From the NCBI GenBank assembly GCA_028696755.1, contig JAQVGK010000006.1, positions 1-20,949 of the forward strand: a stretch of DNA of 20,949 nt, read 5' to 3'. This document shows, piece by piece, positions 7,127-15,778 of the stretch. Each line of letters begins with the position of its first letter. Position 1 is the stretch's first letter. This stretch comes from Bacteroidales bacterium (lineage in GTDB: Bacteria > Bacteroidota > Bacteroidia > Bacteroidales > ML635J-15). A model generated the notes under the pieces. That model was not told the DNA's origin. It saw only the letters and a program-made list of their open reading frames with translations, and did not search any database. The translations under genes were made by a program, and so were the position numbers.

Positions 7127-7970
7127 TCACTTAAACAATCCGAAAAGTCCAAAATTTCATGTGAAGAAATATTTTGAAAGCATTGCGGACGAACTTGTTG
7201 GTAAAACTGTTGCCGATTTGCCTGCTGGAAGTGGTGTTACTTCACGATTATTGAAAGATCACGGAGCAAATGTGCTGGCTTTCGATTTATTTCCAGAGTA
7301 TTTTCAAGAATCAGATATTACTTGCACCAGAGCAGATGTGCTTAAAGGAATTCCAATTACAGATAGTTCTGTGGACATGTTTATTTGTCAGGAAGGTATT
7401 GAGCATTTCAGCGATCAGTTAAAAGCATTTAAGGAATTTGGCAGAGTTTTAAAAACTGGTGGAAAACTCATTATTACAGCTCCGTCATATTCAAACCTTG
7501 CCGCTCGATTCAGTTATTTGCTTTTTGAGAGCGAAACAAACCGCCAAATGCCACCAAACGAAATCGACGATATTTGGATGGAAGATAAATCGGTGTCGGA
7601 CGAAATTTATCACGGCCATATTTTCTTAATTGGACTTCAAAAAATGCGAGTGCTTGCAAAACTTGCCGGCTTTAAAATCTCAGAAGTAAAATATCTGAGA
7701 ATTAGTAAAAGTTCACTTTTCTTACTGCCAATTTTTTATCCTTGGATTTTTGTTAGTTCGTATATGCGCTACAAACGAAATCTTAAAAAACACAAAAATA
7801 TTCCTATAGATATTCTGCGCAATGTTTATGGAGAACAATACAAGTTAAATATTTCGATAAAAAATCTTCTCAACCATCATCTTTTTGTAATTTTCGAAAA
7901 GGAGAATGATGCTGAAAAACTAAGTTTTAGACACGAAGATTTGGTGAGAGGGTTTGAGAACTTGACTTGA
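7119..7970 (+). CDS. Class I SAM-dependent methyltransferase
   Basis: This 283-residue protein has a Rossmann methyltransferase domain. Motif I is VADLPAGSG (31-39), Asp56 in LAFDLF is the ribose-binding acid, and the motif ICQEGIEHF (89-97) resembles the Methyltransf_11/UbiE group. LKTGGKLIITAPS is the usual strand-turn after motif III. The C-terminal half contains a basic, partly hydrophobic segment (about 205-225) that may contact the membrane. The substrate is unknown. I chose ATG 7119, which overlaps the end of ppx by eight bases, over an upstream in-frame ATG at 7035. The upstream option would overlap ppx by 92 bases and add residues the domain does not need. Confidence 0.78.
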   Translation: MDNHLNNPKSPKFHVKKYFESIADELVGKTVADLPAGSGVTSRLLKDHGANVLAFDLFPEYFQESDITCTRADVLKGIPITDSSVDMFICQEGIEHFSDQLKAFKEFGRVLKTGGKLIITAPSYSNLAARFSYLLFESETNRQMPPNEIDDIWMEDKSVSDEIYHGHIFLIGLQKMRVLAKLAGFKISEVKYLRISKSSLFLLPIFYPWIFVSSYMRYKRNLKKHKNIPIDILRNVYGEQYKLNISIKNLLNHHLFVIFEKENDAEKLSFRHEDLVRGFENLT

Positions 7971-7977
7971 TAAGATT

Positions 7978-8008
7978 TTTCCTCTTTACCCAATTATTAC
8001 TATTTTTG
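7978..8008 (+). promoter_or_regulatory. Promoter for the MBOAT-SGNH pair
   Basis: TATTTTTG (8001-8008) matches the TAnnTTTG -7 element. TTTC (7978-7981) lies 19 bases upstream, one base off the -33 consensus. The predicted leader to the ATG at 8030 is about 15 bases. Confidence 0.45.
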
Positions 8009-8029
8009 CTTTGTATTTAATGCAAGTTT

Positions 8030-9478
8030 ATGCTTTTTAATTCTCTCGATTTTGCAATATTTCTGCCTCTGGTCTTCGTGATCTACTGGTTTATTTTGGG
8101 CAAAAACTTGAGGATTCAAAATGCCTTTGTGCTACTTGCCAGTTATGTTTTTTACGGATGGTGGGACTGGCGCTTTTTGAGTTTGCTAGTTATAAGTACT
8201 TTGGTGGATTATGCTGTTGGCAGGCAACTGTTAATCATAAAAGATGGTTTTAAACGAAAATTACTTCTGATTATTAGTTTGGGCGTTAATCTCGGAATGT
8301 TAGGGTTTTTCAAATATTATAACTTTTTTGTAGAAAGTTTTACTCAGGCATTTACCCTTTTCGGTCAGGAATTAACTCCACAAACCTTAAAAATAATTTT
8401 GCCAGTAGGGATAAGTTTTTACACATTTCAGACTTTGAGTTACTCAATAGATGTTTACAGGCGAAAACTTGAGCCCACACATGATTTTGTGGCTTTTTCA
8501 GCCTTTGTTAGCTTTTTCCCTCAGTTAGTTGCTGGTCCGATAGAAAGAGCCTCAAATTTGCTCCCACAGTTTTATAAAAAACGCCAATTCGATAGCTTGC
8601 AGGCTGTTGATGGTTTACGTCAGATTTTGTGGGGATTGTTTAAAAAAATGGTCATAGCCGATAGATGTGCAGTGTTTGCAAACGAAATATTTAACAATTC
8701 GGCTGATTATTCGGGATTTGTGCTTGTTTTAGGTGCGATTTTCTTTGCTTTTCAGATTTATGGCGATTTTTCGGGCTATTCGGATATCGCAATTGGAACA
8801 GCTAGGCTTTTTGGCTTTAATCTAATGCAGAATTTTGCTTTTCCATATTTCTCGCGCGATATTGCAGAGTTTTGGAGGCGCTGGCACATCTCATTATCCA
8901 CCTGGTTTCGCGATTATGTTTATATTCCACTTGGAGGAAGCAAGGGTAAGGCAATAATAGTTTTGCGAAACACTCTTATTGTTTTCGTTGTCAGCGGATT
9001 TTGGCATGGTGCAAATCTAACATTCATATTTTGGGGATTGCTAAATGCAATTTATTTTGTCCCCCTTTTACTCAGTAAAGCAAATCGTCGACATCTAGGA
9101 AATATCTCGGAGGGAAGGCTCTTGCCAACAGTAGGCGATACACTTAAAATTCTGCTAACATTTTCACTAACAGTTTTTGGATGGATTTTTTTTCGAGCGC
9201 AAAGCATTACGCACGCATTTGATTATATCGCTGGCATTTTCAATAAAAATTTCTTCACTTGGTACGAATTTGACGATTTATGGCGAGTGTTATTAACTTC
9301 TGCTCTTGTAGTTTTCTTTATTGCGATAGAATGGTTGGGGCGAAACAATTTATATGCAATCGAAAAGTCATTTATCAGGAGTAAAAAAGTTTACCGTTTG
9401 GCATTTTACTATCTGATAGTTTTTCTGATATTTTTTGCAGGCGGTATGCAGCAAACCTTTATTTATTTCCAGTTCTGA
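8030..9478 (+). CDS. MBOAT-family membrane O-acyltransferase (AlgI/PatB/DltB-like)
   Basis: This 482-residue polytopic membrane protein has about ten or more hydrophobic segments. Family landmarks are in order: FFPQLVAGPIERASNLLPQF (162-181), the GDFSGYSDIAIG block (245-256), FWRRWHISLSTWFRDYVYIP (281-300) and VSGFWHGANL (321-330), in which His326 is the conserved MBOAT catalytic histidine. Enzymes of this AlgI-like group move an acyl group, usually acetyl, across the cytoplasmic membrane for attachment to a surface polysaccharide or other envelope polymer. The next gene starts one base after the stop and encodes an SGNH-like periplasmic partner, as in alginate and peptidoglycan O-acetylation systems. 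The acceptor cannot be inferred because no polysaccharide synthesis genes lie nearby. Confidence 0.9.
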   Translation: MLFNSLDFAIFLPLVFVIYWFILGKNLRIQNAFVLLASYVFYGWWDWRFLSLLVISTLVDYAVGRQLLIIKDGFKRKLLLIISLGVNLGMLGFFKYYNFFVESFTQAFTLFGQELTPQTLKIILPVGISFYTFQTLSYSIDVYRRKLEPTHDFVAFSAFVSFFPQLVAGPIERASNLLPQFYKKRQFDSLQAVDGLRQILWGLFKKMVIADRCAVFANEIFNNSADYSGFVLVLGAIFFAFQIYGDFSGYSDIAIGTARLFGFNLMQNFAFPYFSRDIAEFWRRWHISLSTWFRDYVYIPLGGSKGKAIIVLRNTLIVFVVSGFWHGANLTFIFWGLLNAIYFVPLLLSKANRRHLGNISEGRLLPTVGDTLKILLTFSLTVFGWIFFRAQSITHAFDYIAGIFNKNFFTWYEFDDLWRVLLTSALVVFFIAIEWLGRNNLYAIEKSFIRSKKVYRLAFYYLIVFLIFFAGGMQQTFIYFQF

Positions 9479-9479
9479 T

Positions 9480-10463
9480 ATGAGTAAAAAAGCACAAAAT
9501 AAGACCATTTTAAACTTCTTGAGAAAGATTGTGCTATTCTTTTTACCTATTGCTTTGCTTGCCTGGCCGGCAGATATTTTTATTAGCCGAAATTTAAAAA
9601 AATCGAATTGGCATGTAGCTGGCGAATATCTGGTTTGGACCGATATTTACAATGGAAAAATTGATTCTGAAATTGCCGTTTATGGTTCGTCTCGTGCATG
9701 GATACAATTCAATCCAGATATTCTGCAAGATAGCACTGGGTTAAAATGCTATAATTTTGGAATGGATGGATTAAATTTCTCGTTTCAGTATTTTCGCCAT
9801 ACACAATATTTAAAATTTAATAAGAAACCAAAGTACATAATTGTTTCGGGCGATCTTTTCTTTTTTGAAAAGGAAAAAGGCTTTTACAATTATGTACAAA
9901 CTTTGCCATACATGCTCAACAATCCTGATTATATCACAAATAGAGAATTATTCTCAGTTTACAATTATGCCGAATATCGTATTCCTCTCTATAGATATAT
10001 TGGCAAGGATGCAGAGCTTATTCGCACAATGATTGTTGCATTAGGTTTAGAAGGAGAAAAACCATATCGAATAAAAGGGCACATGGGTCAAGAGCTTGAA
10101 TGGACAGATGATTTTGAGAATGCGCAAAAACAAAAAAAACAGATGGATGTCAAAGTAGATCCACAAATACGCGAAATGTTTTACAAATTTCTGGATGAAT
10201 GTTTACAGTCTGGCATCACCCCAATAATTGTTTACTCACCCGAGTATGCCGAGTATCGTGATTTTGTTTCAAATCGAGAGGAAGTCATAAATACTTTTAA
10301 ATCCGCAGCAGGAAAATATGGTCTTGTTTTTCTAGATTATTCAAACGATGAAATCAGCTTTAATAAAGATTATTTTTACAACGCCACACACCTCAATAAA
10401 AAAGGATCAGAGCTTTTTACTGCAAAATTTTCGGTAGATTTTAGAAAGGCTGTTGTAAACTAA
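9480..10463 (+). CDS. SGNH-like periplasmic acyltransferase partner of the MBOAT protein
   Basis: This 327-residue protein has one N-terminal membrane anchor (about 14-36), with the rest predicted outside the cytoplasm. The GSS motif at 69-71 (AVYGSSRAW) fits block I of SGNH/DltD/AlgJ-like proteins, with Ser70 as candidate nucleophile. The C-terminal block reads NATH (301-304) followed by LNKKGSELF. In most SGNH enzymes this block is DxxH, so the acidic residue of the triad appears to be Asn301. The protein would accept the acyl group from the MBOAT channel and pass it to an envelope glycan. I chose ATG 9480, one base after the MBOAT stop. The longer start at 9435 would overlap MBOAT and add residues before the anchor. 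Confidence 0.78.
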   Translation: MSKKAQNKTILNFLRKIVLFFLPIALLAWPADIFISRNLKKSNWHVAGEYLVWTDIYNGKIDSEIAVYGSSRAWIQFNPDILQDSTGLKCYNFGMDGLNFSFQYFRHTQYLKFNKKPKYIIVSGDLFFFEKEKGFYNYVQTLPYMLNNPDYITNRELFSVYNYAEYRIPLYRYIGKDAELIRTMIVALGLEGEKPYRIKGHMGQELEWTDDFENAQKQKKQMDVKVDPQIREMFYKFLDECLQSGITPIIVYSPEYAEYRDFVSNREEVINTFKSAAGKYGLVFLDYSNDEISFNKDYFYNATHLNKKGSELFTAKFSVDFRKAVVN

Positions 10464-10542
10464 ATTCTTTTCAAAAACTTCGAAATGGTCAAACTGTTGC
10501 ACAGTCATAAAATTATAACTTCATATCGACTAACAACTAATT

Positions 10543-10570
10543 TGAAAGGTTTTGCATTTTGAGCCTTTCA
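10543..10570. terminator. Weak hairpin between convergent genes
   Basis: TGAAAGG (10543-10549) pairs perfectly with CCTTTCA (10564-10570) around a 14-base loop. It sits between the convergent SGNH-like and Rpn genes. No strong T tract follows in either direction, so a terminator role is tentative. Confidence 0.35.
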
Positions 10571-10587
10571 GAATTATCCTTAACAAT

Positions 10588-11481
10588 TCAATAGTTATTT
10601 AGTTTTAAAATTTCTTCTTTGCTTAATCCAGTAAGTTCGATTATGTCATCTATGGACATCCCTTTTTTTAGGGCGTTAGCAGCAACTTTTTGCATTGTTT
10701 CAGTTATTCCCTCTTTTCTGCCTTCTTTTCTGCCTTTTTCAATCCCTTTTTCTATTCCCTCTTTTCTTCCTTTTTCTTCGGCATCTAGGTAAGCAGAGCG
10801 TTCTGTGCGAACAGTATCCCAATATTTGTCGTATTGCATCAACTGGTCTTTTGTGTATGAACTGTTTTCTAAATATTGAAGTGCTTCTTTTGTTAATGCT
10901 TCTTCGTAAAACTCTTGAGGAATCTCGGTTGTGTTTTCATGTATCTCTGTTAAAAAACGCAACCATAATACTTGCAATTTCTTTTCGGTAATGTTTTTCG
11001 ATTTGAATTTAGGTAATTCGATAAAAACAAACTCAAGTCCTTCGATTCGCTTTTCGATGTTATGAACATTTACAATTCGGTAATGATGATAGTGCTCTTC
11101 CAAATCGTTTTCAAAGTTTTCGTTTACCAAACTAAGGGCATAAACAGGTTGCAGCATTTTGTATTCTTTGGCACTGTCTAATTGCTTAACATATGCTTTT
11201 GATGCGTTAAAAACTACTCTACTCTTGAAACTTTCTGACCAAAACATCTGCATCTCAACTATAAACTGACGTCCGCGATTATCGGTGCAACGAACATCAA
11301 CTAAAGAATTTTTTAAAATTGGAATTTCGGGTAACAGTTCAGCTGTTTGGTAGCTAAGTTTTACAATCTCTTGTCCTTCGTCCAACGGTAATAAACTATT
11401 GAGTAAACTCATGCACAAGTGTGGGTGCTCGCCAAAAATGCGCTCAAATGTTAGGTCGTTTTTGGGGTCTAAGTATCTCAT
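10588..11481 (-). CDS. Rpn-family recombination-promoting nuclease / PD-(D/E)XK nuclease-family putative transposase
   Basis: This 297-residue protein begins MRYLDPKNDLTFERIFG, the characteristic opening of the Rpn / TIGR01784 family. The nuclease core shows Asp62 in VDVRC and Glu76-x-Gln78 in IVEMQ, i.e. a PD-(D/E)xK fold with glutamine in the lysine position, as is usual in this group. Near the C terminus is a low-complexity run of KEG/EKG units (about 232-255), then a short helical domain (MSIDDIIELTGLSKEEILKL) resembling those that end many family members. Characterised E. coli Rpn proteins are DNA endonucleases that promote RecA-independent recombination. Whether this one is mobile is unknown; I see no terminal repeats around it. 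It appears intact and monocistronic, with a TATCTTTG element upstream. Confidence 0.85.
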   Translation of the reverse strand: MRYLDPKNDLTFERIFGEHPHLCMSLLNSLLPLDEGQEIVKLSYQTAELLPEIPILKNSLVDVRCTDNRGRQFIVEMQMFWSESFKSRVVFNASKAYVKQLDSAKEYKMLQPVYALSLVNENFENDLEEHYHHYRIVNVHNIEKRIEGLEFVFIELPKFKSKNITEKKLQVLWLRFLTEIHENTTEIPQEFYEEALTKEALQYLENSSYTKDQLMQYDKYWDTVRTERSAYLDAEEKGRKEGIEKGIEKGRKEGRKEGITETMQKVAANALKKGMSIDDIIELTGLSKEEILKLNNY

Positions 11482-11497
11482 AATTTATCGTTTCGTG

Positions 11498-11505
11498 CAA
11501 AGATA
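11498..11505 (-). promoter_or_regulatory. -7 element upstream of the Rpn gene
   Basis: The - strand reads TATCTTTG here, a full TAnnTTTG match, 16 bases from the ATG at 11481. I found no convincing -33 TTG at the expected distance. Confidence 0.45.
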
Positions 11506-11644
11506 GGAAAAATTGCATTTGATAAGATAATTGTAATTTAAAATTGTGTTGACTTCATGGAACTACCGAGATACATCTAGTAATTATTTACTAATTACAT
11601 TACAAATGCGACAATACTTACAAATCTATCTTTTTTAATCAACA

Positions 11645-14600
11645 TTAAAAAAACGCTCTCAGCTGTACCCCTCCAGTATGAATTACCTTTACATCTGGAG
11701 ATTTGCGGGCATTATAATTTAGGTTTACCTGTAATCCGTTCGACAACTGTCGTTGCAGCGAAACCGACCAAGTTAAGTTTACTCCAGGCATTAATCCCTC
11801 TAACATTTCGTATGCTAGAGCACCGTTAGTTGCCGAATTGTAAGAATAGTGAATATAATTAAATGTGGCATTCAAACTTCCTTTCTTTACAGAACTTAAA
11901 CGATACTCTAAACCTGCATCATTTACTAATAGCCTCTCCCCTCCTACATTCTCTTTTTGCTTGTAATTGTATTTTATCGTAAGTCGGTTATTAAGATTTG
12001 GTTGAAAATTTATTTGAAACTCATTCTGAAGAATCTCGATTTCGAAATTTTTGCTACTAAAAAATTCTGAATTATAATATTTGTCGGTTATAGCCGATTT
12101 ATTAACAATACCAATTGAAGGACTAAAGTTATATCTGAATTGCAAAGTGTGCGAAAGAGTCTTACGGGTATCAAATCCCGAAACCAGCATAAGTTTGTTG
12201 TTTGCCGCATTAAAGATATAATCTGCACCAGCTTTGGGATTACCACGATTAAACGAAAAACTGTTACGAAACGACGAGCTCATACTAACGAGATTAGCAT
12301 CATCAATATTGCGAGCAAAAGGATTTGCGTATTCAGAAAAATCTGCCGAAGTATTTTTTTGCGCAATCATATAAGCAGCCTGATTCGAAAATCTACTTAA
12401 AAATTTTAGAACCCCAGTTTTATTCCGCCATCTTTGCTCTGGATAGATGTTTAGGCTCTGATTGATTTGATTTGAATAGGTTTTTATGTATTCGGCAGTT
12501 GGATTAATAATCCTAATAAAATTTGCTTGATCGATAAAATTTGCGATTTCAAACTCGTCTAGTTCCTGAATTCCATTAGAGTTATAATCTGTCCAGGTAA
12601 AAACTCCTTGTCCGGGAGCCACTTCGATGTACGAAAATTCGGTTTTACGTTCAAGTCCGGAGCCAATTTCGTAAAAATTCGACGAAGAAATCAGTCCTTT
12701 CCAAAGTCTAAAACTGTATTCGGCTCGACCGGTCATATTGTTTTCGGCACGACCCGAATACAAAGTACTGTCGTTTACTTCCAGAATGCGGTAACTCAAT
12801 GTAGTATTAAATTTCTGTGATGGATTTTTATCGTATCCACCCGAAAAAGAAATATCGTGAGAGTTTGTTGACATTTGCAAAGAATTTGATTTGGGCAGAT
12901 AATCTTCACGATATTTATAATTAAGTTTCACAGGTATTTTAAGACTATCGGCAGTTTGAACAAAAGCATTGTATGAGTTGAATCGAAAACTGTTGGCAGT
13001 TAAACTATCTGTTGTTGCCGAGCGACGTCTGTTATCTTCAGCGCTCTCACCTATTCCCAAACGCAACAATCTAAAATTGCCCGAAACCTGTAGGTCGTGC
13101 CTTAAAAATCCCGATTCGGACAAAATATCCTCGCTTGTTAAGTAAGATGCCATTCCTGCAAGCGACCATCTACCATAATTCAAATCTGTTTTTATCAAAT
13201 TCTGTAACCCAGAGTACAACGCACCTCTGTCCAACCAAGATGTATTTAGCAGTGCGCGGCCATGCTTTTTATCGTTAAAAGTTAATCCTCCTGACAAATA
13301 GTTTTCGTTGGCGCCAGAATATAAGCTGGAAATATTCCAGTCGCGAGTAAATTCTGTTGATTTAAAATTCTCAATTGCCCTAAAATCTTTTTGCATAAAC
13401 TCATAATCAGCAAAAGCGCCAAACCACAGCTTATCGGTTTTAACAAATGCCTGTTTTACACCCGTTTTAAATGCAAATCCGCTATCATCATCACTATCAA
13501 GCTTCGAAAAGGTATTTATATCGGTTTTACTGTATGCAAATTCATAATTGAGTGTTGTTTTATCGCTAACAAAAATCTCGGCACCAGTGTTAATAACCTG
13601 ACTTTTCTTTGGTGTGATAATCAAACGATATGGAACATAATCTCCCTGTGGAACGCCATCTACAGGAGCAACCCATTCGTAAACACGTCCATTAGCTGCC
13701 GAAACACCTTTGCGGTAATTTCCCTTATTCGCACCTGCAAAAGCAAAACTAACTCTATATAGTGCGAAATCAGGATCAGTACTATAAACAAAAATCGAGT
13801 CGTAAACTGTTGCTCCAACAACAGTATCAGTTAGCATGTATCGAATCTCCTCACTAGCGAAACCAAGAGAATCAAATCCAGGAACCAGTGCTAGCTCGGT
13901 ATTATCGCCAATTAAAGAAAGTAGAAGTTTGTCGTCCTGATCAAGATCCTGATCAAATGGTTGATTTTTATTATCTCTTTCATCATAAAGATTAAGCCAA
14001 AATTTTGAATTTTCAAACTTCATATCAGCCGAGCCAGTAATTAAAAAACGAGTATAATTTCGGTCGGAATACTCGAATTCAACAACAATTCGCTTATCCT
14101 TGTTTATTGGTTGACGAGGTGTAAAGCTTATCTCGCCAAGATTATAATCAATTACATAATCGTTGTCGCTGCCACGGGTGAGAAGTATTCCGTCAATATA
14201 AACTCTTTCTGTACCAGCGAGCACAACAATGTATTGCTCATTGTTCTCTCCTATAAGTTTGTATGGTCCCTGATTTCCTTCACTACCCTTAATCTCTTGT
14301 CGTCTAAGTTTTCCCTTTGCAACAGCTCCACTTATTCGGGTATCTAATCCAAACTCTTTTCCAGAAACTGTTTTTAAATCGGTATGCAATCCGATATCCG
14401 CTCCTTGAGCTTTTTTGTTGTAATTTAGAAAATATCCCTGCGGTTTTCGCAATTCGAAATCACCAGCAGTAAGCGAAATGCGATCGTTGTATATTTTGAT
14501 AAAAACCTTGTCAAATTCTTGCAATTGCTGCGAATTACCGTCGGGCTGAATAGGAATATTATTATCGCTAATTGCTGCCTGAATAAATAAATCTTCGTTC

Positions 14601-15103
14601 AACTTTCCATCAAGCTGTAAATTCATTCCCGAATTAACAATTACATCCTGATTATTACCAAAGCCTATTCCGCGAGAAATGCTTCCCTTGCGCGACAACG
14701 AAGTTGTGTAATATGAATTTTTATAATCCTCACTGCTGAATACCAATTCGTACTCATCTGGATTATCTTTACTTGCTTCTAAAAAACTCTTTTTATCAAA
14801 CAGATAATAATCAGAATAAAAATTAATTGGAAAAACCTTGTAGATAACCTTTGCAGAATCACAGTTAGGTTTTTTATTAAAAATTAAGGATGATTTTTCA
14901 AAATCCAGCTTATAATCACTATCTGGAATAATATTTCCAGAACAATCTCTAATTCGAAAACTTTCGGTAACTATGCTAAGAGTATCAAGCACAATAGTGT
15001 CTTGGCCAAGCGCAATACTTTTTTCTCTCAGATTTATCAGTGACTGCGAAAACAGTACTGTCTGAAAAAGGCAAAAGAACAATATTACCGATAGTTTTTT
15101 CAC
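11645..15103 (-). CDS. Large predicted outer-membrane beta-barrel protein
   Basis: This 1152-residue protein has a clear signal peptide (about 1-20) ending near LFSQS. The segment KGSISRGIGFGNNQDVIVNS (139-158) and the following NNIPIQPDGN...QLQEFDKVF are, from memory, a conserved block shared by large Bacteroidota surface proteins and resembling part of SprA; I cannot confirm the homology. The second half is rich in alternating aromatic/polar strands, and the protein ends VQLRAFF. A terminal phenylalanine is typical of barrels inserted by the BAM complex. Residues 839-850 (DYNSNGIQELDE) form an EF-hand-like loop. The start is GTG at 15103: an in-frame TAA lies 12 bases upstream and the signal peptide begins at once. 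Function is unknown, and SprA itself is about twice as long. Confidence 0.75.
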   Translation of the reverse strand: MKKLSVILFFCLFQTVLFSQSLINLREKSIALGQDTIVLDTLSIVTESFRIRDCSGNIIPDSDYKLDFEKSSLIFNKKPNCDSAKVIYKVFPINFYSDYYLFDKKSFLEASKDNPDEYELVFSSEDYKNSYYTTSLSRKGSISRGIGFGNNQDVIVNSGMNLQLDGKLNEDLFIQAAISDNNIPIQPDGNSQQLQEFDKVFIKIYNDRISLTAGDFELRKPQGYFLNYNKKAQGADIGLHTDLKTVSGKEFGLDTRISGAVAKGKLRRQEIKGSEGNQGPYKLIGENNEQYIVVLAGTERVYIDGILLTRGSDNDYVIDYNLGEISFTPRQPINKDKRIVVEFEYSDRNYTRFLITGSADMKFENSKFWLNLYDERDNKNQPFDQDLDQDDKLLLSLIGDNTELALVPGFDSLGFASEEIRYMLTDTVVGATVYDSIFVYSTDPDFALYRVSFAFAGANKGNYRKGVSAANGRVYEWVAPVDGVPQGDYVPYRLIITPKKSQVINTGAEIFVSDKTTLNYEFAYSKTDINTFSKLDSDDDSGFAFKTGVKQAFVKTDKLWFGAFADYEFMQKDFRAIENFKSTEFTRDWNISSLYSGANENYLSGGLTFNDKKHGRALLNTSWLDRGALYSGLQNLIKTDLNYGRWSLAGMASYLTSEDILSESGFLRHDLQVSGNFRLLRLGIGESAEDNRRRSATTDSLTANSFRFNSYNAFVQTADSLKIPVKLNYKYREDYLPKSNSLQMSTNSHDISFSGGYDKNPSQKFNTTLSYRILEVNDSTLYSGRAENNMTGRAEYSFRLWKGLISSSNFYEIGSGLERKTEFSYIEVAPGQGVFTWTDYNSNGIQELDEFEIANFIDQANFIRIINPTAEYIKTYSNQINQSLNIYPEQRWRNKTGVLKFLSRFSNQAAYMIAQKNTSADFSEYANPFARNIDDANLVSMSSSFRNSFSFNRGNPKAGADYIFNAANNKLMLVSGFDTRKTLSHTLQFRYNFSPSIGIVNKSAITDKYYNSEFFSSKNFEIEILQNEFQINFQPNLNNRLTIKYNYKQKENVGGERLLVNDAGLEYRLSSVKKGSLNATFNYIHYSYNSATNGALAYEMLEGLMPGVNLTWSVSLQRQLSNGLQVNLNYNARKSPDVKVIHTGGVQLRAFF

Positions 15104-15115
15104 AATTAATTTTTA

Positions 15116-15123
15116 CAAAAATA
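15116..15123 (-). promoter_or_regulatory. -7 element for the outer-membrane protein gene
   Basis: The - strand reads TATTTTTG, 12 bases before the GTG start at 15103. No good -33 element was found. Its position supports the GTG start. Confidence 0.45.
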
Positions 15124-15508
15124 ATCATTGAAGTTAATAACGGAAAAAAAGAAAGTTTATGTTAGCATTTAAATATTTAGCAGCCTAATTTAAAAATAGT
15201 TGATTTTTTGCATTGAGCATGGGGCTATTAGTGCTAAAATCAGACCTCTATGACAATCGCAATTTAAAAATACAACCCTATCTGATTTTGTCGAATACTT
15301 TTACGAATCTTATATTGATTTATTCACACATACACATTCAGCCTTCCAGGCTGTGGTGCATCAGCATTTATGTACTATTGGCGACAGAAGTCGCCCATAG
15401 TTATGGATATTATGCCCTAATGGCATTTCGGGCTATTTCAATTTGCCGAAGTTCTAACATAGCTAATTGGCAAATCTAAGCAGCCTAAGCACGGAGTGCT
15501 TAACATAC

Positions 15509-15549
15509 ATAACTGCTAGCGAAATGCGAAAGCATGAGCTGGCAGTTAT
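15509..15549. repeat. Hairpin H5 of copy A
   Basis: ATAACTGC (15509-15516) pairs with GCAGTTAT (15542-15549). Inside, AGC pairs with GCT, and ATGC-GAAA-GCAT forms a tip with a GAAA tetraloop. The 41 bases are identical to 16030-16070. Confidence 0.8.
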
Positions 15550-15554
15550 AATAA

Positions 15555-15715
15555 GGCTTTGTTCAGAAATAACCTGTGCATTTTGACTTGTCCTTTTGTC
15601 CTTTTTCAGCGTTTCAAATTTTGCAAAGAGACGCAAGCTATTAGCTTCAATTTGGGCCTTGAAAAAGGACAAAATTACTGCGTCAATTCTGTACACTTTA
15701 TTCCGGAACAAAGCC
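15555..15715. mobile_element. MITE-like palindromic insertion in copy A
   Basis: This 161-base element has perfect 10-base ends GGCTTTGTTC (15555-15564) and GAACAAAGCC (15706-15715). The arms stay imperfectly complementary for about 55 bases, including a second perfect 15-base block (15594-15608 with 15660-15674). The centre adds two more small stems (GCGTTTC/GAGACGC and AAGCT/AGCTT). TAA flanks it on both sides (15552-15554, 15716-15718). Removing the element and one TAA restores a 17-base spacer between H5 and H6, the same length as in copy B. It has no coding capacity. A three-base TAA duplication would suit an IS5-related transposase, but that is inference. Confidence 0.8.
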
Positions 15716-15778
15716 TAAGACAATTCAATACAGCCTGGAGGGCTGAATGTGAAAGACAACTATTTCACTAAATTCATT

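Noticed and set aside
9435..9479. Upstream ATG start for the SGNH-like gene inside MBOAT
   Set aside because: ATG 9480 sits one base after the MBOAT stop and directly precedes the membrane anchor.
11578..11593. Hairpin TAGTAA...TTACTA after the outer-membrane protein gene as a terminator
   Set aside because: It is only six AT-rich pairs without a T tract in the right orientation; chance is likely in AT-rich DNA.
15213..15479. 88-codon open frame on + across the start of copy A
   Set aside because: It runs through hairpin-array DNA. The matching frame in copy B breaks up differently, and sequence change between the copies follows base pairing rather than codons.
15463..15771. Open frames on both strands over the MITE-like insertion
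   Set aside because: The insertion is a near-palindrome, which produces mirror open frames; neither resembles a transposase.
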